A stretch of DNA of 64,000 bases from Acidobacteria bacterium Mor1 (GCA_001664505.1 CP011806.1:3110378-3174377), one strand, 5' to 3'; counted from the stretch's first letter, positions 16,681 to 28,551 are shown. Numbers and translations are program-made. The notes: a model not told the origin generated them from the sequence alone.

Positions 16681-18828
16681 TCAGCGGTGGAAGCGGGTCT
16701 GGGCCCGGACCATCTCGTTGATGCAGTCGGCCGGCCGGAAGCGCTCCCCGTGAGCGTCGGCCAGCCGGGACAGCCGGTCCGCCACCACCGGCACACCCAG
16801 GGTGTCGGCGTGGCGCAGCAAACCCCCTCTAAATGGGGGAAAACCGGTGCCCATGACCATCGCCAGGTCCAGATCCCGGGCCTCCCGGACCACGTTCTCG
16901 GCCAGGCAGCGAGCCGCCTCGTTGACCATGATCAGCACCATCCGCTCCTGGAGGGTCTCGGGGGGAATGTCCCGGGGTGAGGGCGACCCGGCCAGACTGT
17001 AGATCTCGCTGTCCGGTACAGTCTTTTTACCTGCCTTGTACTTATAAAAACCCTTACCGTTCTTCTGGCCCAGCCGATCCGAGGCCACGATCGACTCCAT
17101 CAGACTGTCGTCCCCACCGATCCGCTCGCCGAAGGCGGACTGCAACACTTTTGCGACGTGAAGCCCGGTGTCCAGCCCGACGGCGTCCATCAGCTCGAAG
17201 GGGCCCATCGGCATGCCGAAAGCCAGCATCGCCGCGTCGGCGTCCTCGATCTTGACCCCCTCCTTGAGCAGGACCATTGCCTCGGCGAGATAGAACATCA
17301 GGATGCGGTTGACCAGGAAGCCCGGCCCGTCCTGCACCACCACCGGCACCTTGCCCAGACGGATCGAGAGCTGGTGCGCCGTGGCGATCGCCTCGGGAGA
17401 ACTCCGTTCGCCGGCGATGACCTCGACCAGCGGCATGCGATGCACCGGATTGAAAAAGTGCAGGCCGACCACCCGCTCCGGACGAAGCGCACGGGCCGCG
17501 ATGTCCTTGATCGGAATCGACGAGGTGTTGGAGGCGAAGACCGCCCGCTCGTCCAGGTGCTGCTCGGCCGCGGCGAGCACCGCCTGCTTGATCTCCAACC
17601 GTTCGACCACCGCCTCGATCACGATGTCCAGGTGCCGGAAGCCGGTCTCGCTGAGAGTCGGCGCGATGTAGGCCATTCGCCGCTCGTGCTCCCGGCGGGT
17701 CATGCGGCGGCGCTTGACCTTCTTCTTCCACAGGCCGTCGGCGGTGCGCAGCGCCGTGAGGATCGCTTCGTTGTTGATGTCCTTCAGCCGGACCGGGATG
17801 CCCTTGTCGGCGGCGAGCTGGCTGATGCCCCCACCCATGATCCCCGCGCCGAGCACGCCGGCTCGCTTGATCTTGCGCGGAACCGCATGGACGCCGCCCA
17901 CCTCTTTCTTCAGCGCGTTCTGCGACTTGAATAGCCACATCAGGCTCTTGGAGGTCTCGCCGGCGATCAGCTTGCCGATCTCTCGGGCCTCGAAGTCGTA
18001 GCCCTCCTGCTCCGACTCGGTGATCGCCGCGGCGATACTCTCGATGGCGCGGAAGGGCGCCGGGTAGTCCTGCTCCTTGACCCGCTCGGCGGTCTTCTTC
18101 CGCGCCTTGTCCAGGGCGTAGTTGCGGAGCGGTGCGAACACCTCCATGAGCCGCTCGACCGCCTTCTTCTTGCGGCGATGTTTGGCCAGCAGCCGTTCGC
18201 GGCTCCCCTCGGCCGCCTGGGTCAGCAACTTCAGCGCCTCGCGCTCCAGATAAGCCTGGGGCACCACCATGTCGACGATGCCCGCCTTGCGCGCCCGTTT
18301 GGCGTCGAGCTGCTTGCCGGTGAGGATCACGTCCAGCGCGGTGGGCAAACCGGTAAGGCGCGGCAAGCGCTGGGTGCCGCCGAAACCCGGGATGATCCCC
18401 AGCAACACCTCGGGCAAACCGATGCGCACCGCCTTGTCGTCGCCGGCCACCCGGAAGGTGCAGGCGAGGGACATCTCGGTGCCGCCGCCGAGGCAGGTCC
18501 CGTTGATCGCGACCACGGTGGGAATCCGCAGGTCCTCGATCTTCTGGAACACCATCTGACCCTGGCGCGCGCCTTCGGCGGCCTGCACCGGGTCGTGGAT
18601 CTCGGCGATACGGTCGACGTCCATCCCCGCCACGAACATGCCCGGCTTCGCGCTCTTGAACAACACCCCGCGCACGTCGGTTCGCTGGGAGAGCTTGTCC
18701 ATCAGATCCGCGATGTAGCTCAGGATGTCCGGCGTCAACAGGTTGACCTTCGGCTCCGGGTAGTCGAACACCACGTGCACGAACCCGTTGCTGTCGATCT
18801 GATGAGAGATTCCGATCGATTCCGACAT
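16681..18828 (-). CDS. fadJ: Multifunctional fatty-acid oxidation protein (enoyl-CoA hydratase / 3-hydroxyacyl-CoA dehydrogenase)
   Basis: The 715-residue protein has the two-part FadB/FadJ structure. The N-terminal crotonase domain carries LGGGTEMSLAC and GLPEVLLGIIPGFGGTQ with both catalytic glutamates (E118, E140). The C-terminal dehydrogenase has the NAD-binding GAGIMGGG, the catalytic-His motif HFFNPVHRM and a second helical domain. It carries out hydration and NAD-dependent oxidation of acyl-CoA in beta-oxidation. It lies three bases after the thiolase stop, so the two form an operon encoding the trifunctional complex. Length fits FadJ (714 in E. coli). Confidence 0.93.
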   Translation of the reverse strand: MSESIGISHQIDSNGFVHVVFDYPEPKVNLLTPDILSYIADLMDKLSQRTDVRGVLFKSAKPGMFVAGMDVDRIAEIHDPVQAAEGARQGQMVFQKIEDLRIPTVVAINGTCLGGGTEMSLACTFRVAGDDKAVRIGLPEVLLGIIPGFGGTQRLPRLTGLPTALDVILTGKQLDAKRARKAGIVDMVVPQAYLEREALKLLTQAAEGSRERLLAKHRRKKKAVERLMEVFAPLRNYALDKARKKTAERVKEQDYPAPFRAIESIAAAITESEQEGYDFEAREIGKLIAGETSKSLMWLFKSQNALKKEVGGVHAVPRKIKRAGVLGAGIMGGGISQLAADKGIPVRLKDINNEAILTALRTADGLWKKKVKRRRMTRREHERRMAYIAPTLSETGFRHLDIVIEAVVERLEIKQAVLAAAEQHLDERAVFASNTSSIPIKDIAARALRPERVVGLHFFNPVHRMPLVEVIAGERSSPEAIATAHQLSIRLGKVPVVVQDGPGFLVNRILMFYLAEAMVLLKEGVKIEDADAAMLAFGMPMGPFELMDAVGLDTGLHVAKVLQSAFGERIGGDDSLMESIVASDRLGQKNGKGFYKYKAGKKTVPDSEIYSLAGSPSPRDIPPETLQERMVLIMVNEAARCLAENVVREARDLDLAMVMGTGFPPFRGGLLRHADTLGVPVVADRLSRLADAHGERFRPADCINEMVRAQTRFHR

Positions 18829-18831
18829 CCG

Positions 18832-20127
18832 CTAGCTCCGTTCCAACACCAGGGCACCACCCTGGCCGCCGCCGACGCACATGGTGGCCAGGCCGAGGCT
18901 CGCGTTGCGCCGCGCCATCTCCTTGAGGGCGGTCAGCACGAGGCGTCCGCCGCTGGCGCCCACGGGGTGGCCCAGCGCGATCGCCCCGCCGTTGACGTTG
19001 ACCCGGTCGAGATCGGGGGCGCCGAGAGGTGCGGAGCCCAGGTTGTCCTCGCAGAACTTGCGCGAGTCGAAGGCGCGGAAGCAGGCGATCACCTGGGCGG
19101 CAAAGGCTTCGTTGAGCTCGACGATATCCATCTGGTTCATCTGCAGGCCACCGGCCCGGCGCAGAGCGATCGGCGAGGCCAGAACCGGCCCGAGGCCCAT
19201 GCGCGCCGGGTCGCACCCGGCGAAAGCCCAGGAGCGCAACTTGCCCAACACCGGTAGATCCAGTTCCTGTGCCCTGCGCGCCGACGCGAGCACCAGGCCC
19301 ACGGCACCATCGGTGATCTGGGACGAGTTCCCCGCCGTGACCGTGCCGTGCTTGCGATCGAAGACCGGCCGGAGCTTGCCCAGCGCCTCCATCGTCTGGT
19401 TCTCGCGGATGCCGTTGTCGTAGTCCGCCATCTTCTCGTACCTGGGCGGCAGCGGAACCGGGATCACCTCCTCGGCCATCCGCCCCTCGGACCAGGCGGC
19501 GGCGGCGAGCCGATGGCTGCGCATGGCGAAGGAGTCCTGATCGTCCCGGGAGATGCTGAACTCACGAGCCAGCACCTCGGCGGTCTCGCCCATGTTCAAC
19601 CCGGAGATCGGATCGGTCAGCCCCTGGATCACGGCGATCACCGGCTTGAAGTGCTTGGGCCGGAACTTCGCCATCGTGCCGAGACGCGCGCCGAGAGTGC
19701 GGGCACGGCCCAGGTCAGTCCACAGGTCCTGGGACTCGTCGTTGAACAGCAGAGGAATCCGCGACATCGACTCGACGGCACCGGAGACCACCAGATCCGC
19801 GTGGCCGGCCTGGATGCGATAGGCACCCTCGACGATGCTCTCGAGCCCCGAGGCGCAGTTGCGGGCCACGGTGAAGGCGGGAACGTGGGCCGGGATCTTG
19901 GCCATCATCGCGACCACCCGGGCGATGTTCGCCGCATCGGCCGGGCCGGCGATGTTGCCCAGGATCACCTCGTCGATCTCGGCGGGATCGATCTCGGCCT
20001 GCTCGACCGCCTCGCGAACAGCGGTGCGGGCAAGCTGGACCGCAGGGACGCGGCGGAAGTGGGTGGCGGCCTTGACGAAGGGGGTGCGAACACCCGCGAC
20101 GATGACGACGTCGCGCTCGTTACTCAA
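18832..20127 (-). CDS. fadI: Acetyl-CoA acyltransferase (3-ketoacyl-CoA thiolase)
   Basis: The 431-residue thiolase begins at the TTG at 20127: AGGAGG lies seven bases upstream, and the sequence then reads MSNERDVVIVAGVRTPF, the normal thiolase N-terminus. An upstream ATG in frame would add 11 unlikely residues. Active-site features: NCASGLESI with nucleophile C91, GHPVGASG with the catalytic His, and MCVGGGQGGA with the second Cys. It cleaves 3-ketoacyl-CoA to acetyl-CoA. Length and pairing with fadJ favour FadI over FadA. First gene of the operon. Confidence 0.92.
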   Translation of the reverse strand: MSNERDVVIVAGVRTPFVKAATHFRRVPAVQLARTAVREAVEQAEIDPAEIDEVILGNIAGPADAANIARVVAMMAKIPAHVPAFTVARNCASGLESIVEGAYRIQAGHADLVVSGAVESMSRIPLLFNDESQDLWTDLGRARTLGARLGTMAKFRPKHFKPVIAVIQGLTDPISGLNMGETAEVLAREFSISRDDQDSFAMRSHRLAAAAWSEGRMAEEVIPVPLPPRYEKMADYDNGIRENQTMEALGKLRPVFDRKHGTVTAGNSSQITDGAVGLVLASARRAQELDLPVLGKLRSWAFAGCDPARMGLGPVLASPIALRRAGGLQMNQMDIVELNEAFAAQVIACFRAFDSRKFCEDNLGSAPLGAPDLDRVNVNGGAIALGHPVGASGGRLVLTALKEMARRNASLGLATMCVGGGQGGALVLERS

Positions 20128-20382
20128 TCGATGCCTCCTGACGACCGGGCGAGTGCGCACCGGGCAAGGGTCCGATCATATCGGCAACTCTCGCCGGAGT
20201 TCCAGCGGAAACGCGACTAAGTCGTTTACGGCGTTCAGTTTGGGCGGATGCGGAGGCCGCCGGAGGCCGCCCCGGAGGCCCCTGCGGCGGCACCGGCACC
20301 GAAGGTGTTGTCGGCACGGCCCGAACGAAGCCATATTGTCCCGGCACACGGGGTTTTCCCTCCCCGGCCCGGAAAGGACACC

Positions 20383-21375
20383 ATGCAGACCTGGCCCGAT
20401 TCGTTTCCGCGTATCCCCGACGAGGAGTGGGTTCAGAGCCCCGTCGGCGAGCTGGCGCTCAAGTACGACACCGTCGAGGACCACGGCTGGTACCGCAACC
20501 TCGATCGCACCATCCAGGACCTCGCCGGCTTCCTGAAACCGGGCTCGATCCTGCTGGACTATTCCGGGGGCACCGGCATTCTCGCGGGACGGCTGCTGGA
20601 AGAAGTCGCCGAACGGAACTTCGGCGTCCTGATCGTCGACTCCTCCCCCAAGTTCCTGCGCCTGGCCGTGGAGAAACTGGGCCGCCACCAGCGCATGGGC
20701 TTCCGGCTGATCCGCTACCTCAAGGAGCAGAAGCGGCTGCAGCTGCTGCAGGAGTGCCTCGACCCGGTGATGCAGGAGCGAGGCGTCGACGCGATCGTCT
20801 CGACCAACGCGATTCACCTGTACTACGACCTGCAGGAGACCCTGACCTCCTGGCGCAAGGCGCTCAAGAACGACGGCCGGGTGTTCATCCAGTCGGGCAA
20901 CATCGGCATGCCCTACACACCGGCAGGCGCCTGGATCATCGACGAGACCGTCGATGCGATTCACAAGGCGGCGATGGAGATCGTGGCCGAAGACGAAACC
21001 TACGCGGCCTACCGCCCGACCCTTTCCGATAGCCAACGGATGGAAGGCCACGACGCCCTGCGCCGCAAGTTCTTCCTGCCGGTGCGGCCGATCGACCACT
21101 ACCTTGAGCGGATCGAGGCGGCCGGTTTCACCGTACGCGAGGTCACCCACCTGCCGATCGAGGCCCACGTGGACCAGTGGTACGAGTTCCTCTCGGCGTA
21201 CCACGAGGGCGTCCTGGGTTGGGTCGGCGGCAGCCGCCGGGTCGAAGGCAACGACCCGGCCCCGGCGGACGTCGAGCAACGGCTGACGTTGATCCGCGCC
21301 GCGATGGAGCGGATCTTCGAGAGCCGCTCCAGCTTCCAGGCGCTCTGGACCTACATCGCGGCGGATCCGAAGTAG
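20383..21375 (+). CDS. Class I SAM-dependent methyltransferase
   Basis: The 330-residue protein starts at the ATG at 20383 behind GGAAAGGA. Motif I, ILLDYSGGTGILAG (residues 56-69), and the acidic motif II loop VLIVDSS identify a Rossmann-fold methyltransferase; VDAIVSTNAIHLYYDL is the motif IV region. No close substrate-defining subfamily is evident. An added C-terminal part (about 220-330) with aromatic residues may form the substrate lid. It is convergent with the helix-hairpin-helix gene (25 bases apart). Substrate unknown. Confidence 0.75.
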   Translation: MQTWPDSFPRIPDEEWVQSPVGELALKYDTVEDHGWYRNLDRTIQDLAGFLKPGSILLDYSGGTGILAGRLLEEVAERNFGVLIVDSSPKFLRLAVEKLGRHQRMGFRLIRYLKEQKRLQLLQECLDPVMQERGVDAIVSTNAIHLYYDLQETLTSWRKALKNDGRVFIQSGNIGMPYTPAGAWIIDETVDAIHKAAMEIVAEDETYAAYRPTLSDSQRMEGHDALRRKFFLPVRPIDHYLERIEAAGFTVREVTHLPIEAHVDQWYEFLSAYHEGVLGWVGGSRRVEGNDPAPADVEQRLTLIRAAMERIFESRSSFQALWTYIAADPK

Positions 21376-21400
21376 GAGCGGCGGAAGGCCGTTTCGATCG

Positions 21401-22048
21401 CTAGTTGCCGATCGTCACGTAGCGCCAGAGGCGAGCGACTTCGTCCTCGTCGACGTACTTGCCGATCTCCCGCTGGAACTGCGCCTCGGCCTTCCAGGGG
21501 CGGTACTCCTCGAACTCGTGAGCCATGCGGCCGCCGACGCCGGGGATCGTCTTGAACTGCGCCTCGGTGGCGGTGTTCAGATCCAGCGGCACGAACACGT
21601 ACTGGGCCAGCCGCGCCAGCTCATCGTCGTCGACGTACTTGGCGATCTCCCGGTGGAACACCGGCAGCGCCTTGTAGGGCGCGTACTCCTCGAACTCGTG
21701 AGCCATCCGGTCGCCGACACCGGGGATCAGTTTGACCTCGGCCTCGGTGACGTCGTTGAGATTGATCGGAAGCCAGAACTTGCGGTAAAGCGCCTCGATG
21801 TCGCCGCCGGTCACGTGCTTCGATACGACGGAGTGGAGATCGGACATGCGCAGGAAGGGCCGGCCGGCGACGATTGCGTCGACCGCGGCGGCGTTCAGCT
21901 GGGGCAGCGCACCGAGTTCCTCGGCGGTGGCCAGGTTGGCATTGAGCAGGCCGTCACGGTTCTCGCCGACCTGGGCCAGTGCCGGGGTAGCCAGCAGCAG
22001 GACGGTCGCCGCGATCAACAAGGTCTTCATCTTGGAAGTCATCTTCAT
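21401..22048 (-). CDS. Secreted protein with three helix-hairpin-helix repeats (ComEA-like)
   Basis: A 215-residue protein with a signal peptide (LLIAATVLLLATPALAQ) and three related units: LNANLATAEELGALPQL, INLNDVTEAEVKLIPGVGDRMA and LDLNTATEAQFKTIPGVGGRMA. Units two and three are near-duplicates, each followed by a matched segment (HEFEEYAPYKALPVFHREIAKYVDDDELA and its counterpart; positions about 21600-21720 and 21420-21540). The LNxAT..EL..IPGVG pattern is the ComEA-type DNA-binding motif, but ComEA has only one pair. It is three bases downstream of the small membrane-protein gene, so they are probably co-transcribed. The role could be DNA uptake or another periplasmic interaction; binding of DNA is not shown. 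Confidence 0.72.
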   Translation of the reverse strand: MKMTSKMKTLLIAATVLLLATPALAQVGENRDGLLNANLATAEELGALPQLNAAAVDAIVAGRPFLRMSDLHSVVSKHVTGGDIEALYRKFWLPINLNDVTEAEVKLIPGVGDRMAHEFEEYAPYKALPVFHREIAKYVDDDELARLAQYVFVPLDLNTATEAQFKTIPGVGGRMAHEFEEYRPWKAEAQFQREIGKYVDEDEVARLWRYVTIGN

Positions 22049-22051
22049 GTT

Positions 22052-22501
22052 TCACACCGATGCCGCGCGATCATCGCGCCGGAAGAGCGGGTGCCGGTAG
22101 GCGATGGCCAGTCCGACAAAACCCAGAAGGAACATCGTCCCCGGCGCCAGGGCCGGAGTGGCGCCGGTCAGCGCCTCGCGAATCAGCTCCCAACCGCCGA
22201 TGGTCGGGACCATTTCTTTCTCGAACTCCGCGTTGCCGGAGTAGTGGAAGTACAGCCCGAGGCCGCCGCTCACCACAAACCCGAACATCACGATGCCGTG
22301 GAGTTTGAGCCAGAACGGCGTCGGCCCGATCGCAGCTCCGAGAGTGGTCACCAGGCCGAGACCGAGCATAACCAGGGGCGCCTGCTGGCGCCAACCCTCG
22401 TAGTGGCCCAGTAGGGCAAGCTCGGCGGCGACCCCTGCGATACCCAGGAGCAGGATCCAGCAGAGCAACTGCCGCAGGGTGTTCTCGTTGGTGGATTGCA
22501 T
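22052..22501 (-). CDS. Small four-helix membrane protein, unknown function
   Basis: The 149-residue protein from the ATG at 22501 has four predicted membrane helices (about 12-34, 41-59, 64-87 and 122-136) and a short basic C-terminus (RHPLFRRDDRA). The in-frame region before 22501 would add a soluble leader without a ribosome site. It is the first gene of a two-gene operon with the helix-hairpin-helix protein (three-base gap). There is no recognisable family; the pattern FWLKLHGIVMFGF and a Gly-rich helix suggest a small integral membrane protein, perhaps a septation-type protein. Confidence 0.6.
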   Translation of the reverse strand: MQSTNENTLRQLLCWILLLGIAGVAAELALLGHYEGWRQQAPLVMLGLGLVTTLGAAIGPTPFWLKLHGIVMFGFVVSGGLGLYFHYSGNAEFEKEMVPTIGGWELIREALTGATPALAPGTMFLLGFVGLAIAYRHPLFRRDDRAASV

Positions 22502-22586
22502 CGTTTTCCCGTCGAAAATCGCCGGCCAGTCTAGCGCGAATCCTCTCCCGGGACCCTGTGGGGCGGATCGGTTAGGATGGGCGCCG

Positions 22587-23810
22587 ATGAACATCCTCAT
22601 GATCTCGCCGGGCTACCCCTCCCAGATGCCCGCCTTCGCCGAGGCCCTCGCGGCCACCGGCGCACGCGTGTTCGGGATCGGCGATCAGCCCGAAAGCTCC
22701 CTCCCCGACCGTGCCCGCCGGGCGGTCACCGCGCACCTGCAGGTGCGCGACCTGTGGGACGAAGGCTCGGTGATCGGCCGGGTCATGGACGAGATGCGAA
22801 AGAACGGCGTGCGGTTCCATCGCATCGAATGCCTGTGGGAGCCGGGGATGGGACTCGCCGCCCGCTTGCGGGAGGCGCTGGGAGTCCCGGGGCTCGGCTA
22901 CTCGGCCACCGAGGGATTCCGCGACAAAGAGGTGATGAAGCGGCGGCTCGACGCCGCCGGCCTGCGCACCCCGCGCCACGCCGTAGCCCGCACCAAGGAT
23001 GAGATCCGCCGCTTCGCCGGGCCGATCGGCTTTCCGCTGATCGTCAAGCCGATCGCCGGAGCCGGCGCCACCGACACCTACCGGATCAACAGCAAGGAAG
23101 AGCTGGAATCGGTGCTCCCCCGGTTGGGACATGTCGAATCGGTCAGCGTCGAGGAGTTCATCGAAGGGGACGAGTTCACCTTCGACACGATCTGCGCCGG
23201 TGGACGGATCCTGTTCGAGAACGTCGCCTGGTACCGCACCAAGCCGATCGAGGAGCGCAAGCACCAGTGGGTCAGCCCCTCGTGCATCTGCCTGCGAGAC
23301 CTCGACGTGCCGGAACTGGCCGGAGGCCGCAAGCTGGGACGCCAGGTTCTCGACGCCCTGGGTTTCCGCGACGGCTTCACCCACATGGAGTGGTTCCGCA
23401 AGGCCGACGGCGAGGTGGTCTTCGGCGAGATCGCTGCGCGCCCGGCCGGCGCGAACCTGGTCGACGCGATGAACTTTGCGTCGGAGGTCGACCTGTTCCG
23501 CGGCTGGGCCGAGGCGGTGACTCACGGCCGCTGGACCCAGCCCTTCGAACGCAAGTACAACGCCGCGGTGGTCGGTAAGCGGGCCGCCGGTAACGGCCGC
23601 ATCCGGGCGATCCGCGGGCTGGAAAAAACCCTGCGGGAACTCGGCCCGGCCATCGCCGCCGTGCGCATGCCGGCAATCGGCGCCCCGGCGGGGAACTGGC
23701 GCCGGGGCTCCCCTTCCGACGGGTTCGTGTTCGTCCGCCATCCAGACTTCGAGACCTGCGTGGAGCTCGCGGACCGGGTCGCCCGGGATATCGAGATCCT
23801 GGCCGGCTGA
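22587..23810 (+). CDS. ATP-grasp domain protein (carboxylate-amine ligase type)
   Basis: A 407-residue protein starting at the ATG at 22587. N-terminal part: Rossmann-like pre-ATP-grasp domain (NILMISPGYPSQMP...FGIGDQP). ATP-grasp domain: GFRDKEVMKRRLDAAGLRTP, the ATP-binding lysine region FPLIVKPIAGAGATDTY and the adenine-lid segment VSVEEFIEGDEFTFDT. Metal-binding acid and Asn: FGEIAARPAGANL. Substrate is unknown; products of this type include dipeptides, biotin-like and ligated amino acids. It is divergent from the membrane-protein operon and followed by a terminator. No other biosynthetic gene is adjacent. Confidence 0.78.
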   Translation: MNILMISPGYPSQMPAFAEALAATGARVFGIGDQPESSLPDRARRAVTAHLQVRDLWDEGSVIGRVMDEMRKNGVRFHRIECLWEPGMGLAARLREALGVPGLGYSATEGFRDKEVMKRRLDAAGLRTPRHAVARTKDEIRRFAGPIGFPLIVKPIAGAGATDTYRINSKEELESVLPRLGHVESVSVEEFIEGDEFTFDTICAGGRILFENVAWYRTKPIEERKHQWVSPSCICLRDLDVPELAGGRKLGRQVLDALGFRDGFTHMEWFRKADGEVVFGEIAARPAGANLVDAMNFASEVDLFRGWAEAVTHGRWTQPFERKYNAAVVGKRAAGNGRIRAIRGLEKTLRELGPAIAAVRMPAIGAPAGNWRRGSPSDGFVFVRHPDFETCVELADRVARDIEILAG

Positions 23811-23823
23811 GCCCTCCCACCCG

Positions 23824-23847
23824 CCCGCCGAAGCCCCGGCGGGCTTG
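23824..23847 (+). terminator. Probable intrinsic terminator after the ATP-grasp gene
   Basis: Perfect 8-bp stem GCCCGCCG / CGGCGGGC (23824-23831, 23838-23845) with loop AAGCCC, followed by TT. The T-tract is short. Confidence 0.55.
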
Positions 23848-23933
23848 CTAAGATGAAGGGTGACCGGTTGCCCCACGGCCCGGCACACCCGCGGCGCTGC
23901 GCGCCCAACTCATTCAATTAGAGGCACTTAAGC

Positions 23934-26699
<2,766 letters not shown>

Positions 26700-26906
26700 T
26701 TCGCCGGGAGTGAGCCGTGGAGCAACGAGGCCCGGGTCGAGAAACGGCCTGGGGCTCTTGCTACTCCGACCGCGAGACCACGCCTGGCCTTCGTAACCTT
26801 CCTCCCGGCATCCGTCTGAGCAGTTGCTGAACAGGCCCGTGCGTCCGTTCCGGTCCAGCAAGGGCCCACGGACGACGACGCCACAACTGCATCAGGAGGA
26901 TCTGAG

Positions 26907-27446
26907 ATGAAGCGAGCTATTCCGACCATCCTGGCGCTGCTGTCCCTGGCCGGCGCAGCCCCATGTTTGGCCGATGAGGTCGTCTGGAAGGCTGATGCCA
27001 TGTCCTGCGTACCGACATCCGCAACAGCATCGGCCGGCAACTACGTCACGACGGCGGGGCGGGTGAAGTTCGCGCGGGGTGCGGTCGGCACTCTCTCCTT
27101 CATTTGTCCCTTCGACCCAAGCGACTTGCGCTTCGGCGGCCGGTTCCAGCTAGAGGCGCTGGTTCGCAATCGTGAGGACTTCGCGTCGCTGTATCCGACG
27201 GTCAAGGCCCAGCTTCGCGCGGTGCGCGAGTCGGATGGTGCCGTACTCAACGTGCTGCTCACCGACAGGCAGGATCCGGCAACCATCTTCTCGACCTTCA
27301 GGCGACTCTATAGCCGCGACGCTCTCATCGCCTGGAGTGACGACTACACCTACTATGTACAGGTCACGCTGCAGCGATCCCGGATCGATCGGATCGGCGG
27401 CGTCGAGCAGATCCCGTCGCTGCTGTCGGTGGCGCTGGTCGAGTGA
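26907..27446 (+). CDS. Secreted protein of unknown function
   Basis: A 179-residue protein with a signal peptide (AIPTILALLSLAGAAPCLA, cleavage after CLADE). The mature part is beta-rich; two Cys (in AMSCVPTS and SFICPFDP) could form a disulfide. No known domain is visible. AGGAGGA sits upstream of the ATG. It lies between acnA and a lipoprotein gene on the same strand, with 39 bases to the next gene, so it may be co-transcribed with that. Confidence 0.6.
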   Translation: MKRAIPTILALLSLAGAAPCLADEVVWKADAMSCVPTSATASAGNYVTTAGRVKFARGAVGTLSFICPFDPSDLRFGGRFQLEALVRNREDFASLYPTVKAQLRAVRESDGAVLNVLLTDRQDPATIFSTFRRLYSRDALIAWSDDYTYYVQVTLQRSRIDRIGGVEQIPSLLSVALVE

Positions 27447-27485
27447 CCCCCCCTGGCCCATGTCGGGCTGTGTTCTAATCGGGGC

Positions 27486-27947
27486 ATGCGTACGTTCGAC
27501 ACGCCCCGTTCGACGAAGAGAGCGGTCTCGTTACGGAATCTCGCCGTCGCGGTGCTACTCGCGACGGCCTTGCTGACCGCGTGCGGCGGGGATCCGATCG
27601 GTGCACCCTGCGAGTTCAAGGGCTCGGGCTTCAGCGCCGGCGACAACTGCCGCTACCAATGCCTCGAGACCCGGCAGGTCTTCTGCCCGGACGGGAGTTC
27701 GCTGCGTCCACCTCAGTGTTCGGGAGCCTCCGGCTGCGAGCCCGGCAGTTGTCCCGAAGGGCAGGTTTGCTACGCCATCGACGATCCCTTCAATCAGGAG
27801 AGCTACTGTGTGCCCGCGGACCTTTGCGGGGAACTGGCTCCGGATGCACGCTCAGGTTGGGAGCAGGAGTCCTTCGAGCGGGCCGCGGCAACTCGCGCAG
27901 TCTACGAAGAGAAACGCCGGCGGCGGGAGGCCACCACGGCTCCTTGA
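27486..27947 (+). CDS. Cys-rich lipoprotein of unknown function
   Basis: A 153-residue protein with a lipoprotein signal (LAVAVLLATALLTACGG; lipobox LTAC). About ten Cys follow in the mature part (e.g. CRYQCLETRQVFCPDG, CEPGSCPEGQVCY), suggesting a disulfide-stabilised exported domain; the C-terminus is charged and probably helical (RAAATRAVYEEKRRRRE). It is similar in character to the convergent Cys-rich protein at 28017. No family recognised. Confidence 0.62.
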   Translation: MRTFDTPRSTKRAVSLRNLAVAVLLATALLTACGGDPIGAPCEFKGSGFSAGDNCRYQCLETRQVFCPDGSSLRPPQCSGASGCEPGSCPEGQVCYAIDDPFNQESYCVPADLCGELAPDARSGWEQESFERAAATRAVYEEKRRRREATTAP

Positions 27948-27971
27948 CCGCCCGCGGCCCTTCGACCCACG

Positions 27972-28003
27972 GACGGGTCGACCCGATCACGAGTCGACCC
28001 GTC
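27972..28003. terminator. Hairpin between convergent genes
   Basis: Perfect 11-bp stem GACGGGTCGAC / GTCGACCCGTC (27972-27982, 27993-28003) with a 10-base loop, placed between two convergent stops (27947 and 28017). There is no T-tract; a dimeric-protein operator is less likely because both sides are gene ends. Confidence 0.45.
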
Positions 28004-28016
28004 GTTGCTGGTCACA

Positions 28017-28442
28017 TCAGTCGCAGAAGAAGTTGGCCGCCCAACCTTCGCCGATGCACTGGGGTCCGCCTTCGCAGTTCCCGATGGTCGCGTGCACGGT
28101 TTCACCGCTGGGGCAAGTGAGCGTCGAGCCTCCGGCCAGGCCGCATTGCTGGAGGCCGGTGTCCTCGAAGCCGAGAATGTCGGTGTTGCGCTGACAACCC
28201 AACGGGCAGCGCTCGTAGGGGCAGATCTTGGCCGACGTTTCGTCGAACCAGTCCAGGCTCGGGACCGCGTCGCGCCACGAAACCGGGGCCTTGTTCACGT
28301 CGGGATCGACGACCTGCGTCGAACGGTTCGAAACGTCCTGCGGAGTTGCCTCGGAGGCGGACTCGGTAGTCGATTCCGCTGCCGACACGGAAACGAAGGA
28401 AAGAGACAGCAGCACGAGAAGAACGAGCAAAGATCGAGACAT
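28017..28442 (-). CDS. Secreted Cys-containing protein, unknown
   Basis: A 141-residue protein from the ATG at 28442, selected because GGAGG is four bases upstream; a GTG start at 28454 is possible but overlaps that site. Signal peptide SLLVLLVLLSLSFVSVSAAE, then a Ser/Thr-rich linker (TTESASEATPQD) and a C-terminal domain with eight Cys (ICPYERCPLGCQ, LQQCGLAG, LTCPSG, NCEGGPQCIG, FFCD). No family recognised; likely disulfide-rich and extracytoplasmic. Confidence 0.6.
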   Translation of the reverse strand: MSRSLLVLLVLLSLSFVSVSAAESTTESASEATPQDVSNRSTQVVDPDVNKAPVSWRDAVPSLDWFDETSAKICPYERCPLGCQRNTDILGFEDTGLQQCGLAGGSTLTCPSGETVHATIGNCEGGPQCIGEGWAANFFCD

Positions 28443-28551
28443 CCGATCCTCCACGCGGCCGAAGCCGCAAGACTGATCATGAGCGGAATCCCATGTCAGA
28501 GGGGTGGAGTCGCTCGGAGCCCCTGTTCGTTCATTTCAGGAACAAGAAAAT

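Noticed and set aside
14454-16721. Long open frame (755 codons) on the plus strand across the M1 peptidase gene
   Set aside because: It is the antisense of a gene with conserved zinc motifs; Val/Asp/Leu-rich low-complexity content is typical of antisense frames in GC-rich DNA.
17054-19216. Frame of 720 codons overlapping fadJ
   Set aside because: Out-of-frame shadow rich in Arg/Gly/Ala, while fadJ and fadI account for all conserved motifs.
20308-20337. Promoter TTGTCG/CATATT before the methyltransferase gene
   Set aside because: Only four of six matches in each hexamer; too weak to list.
27972-28003. 11-bp inverted repeat as a regulator operator
   Set aside because: It lies between two converging stops, where a terminator-like structure is more likely.
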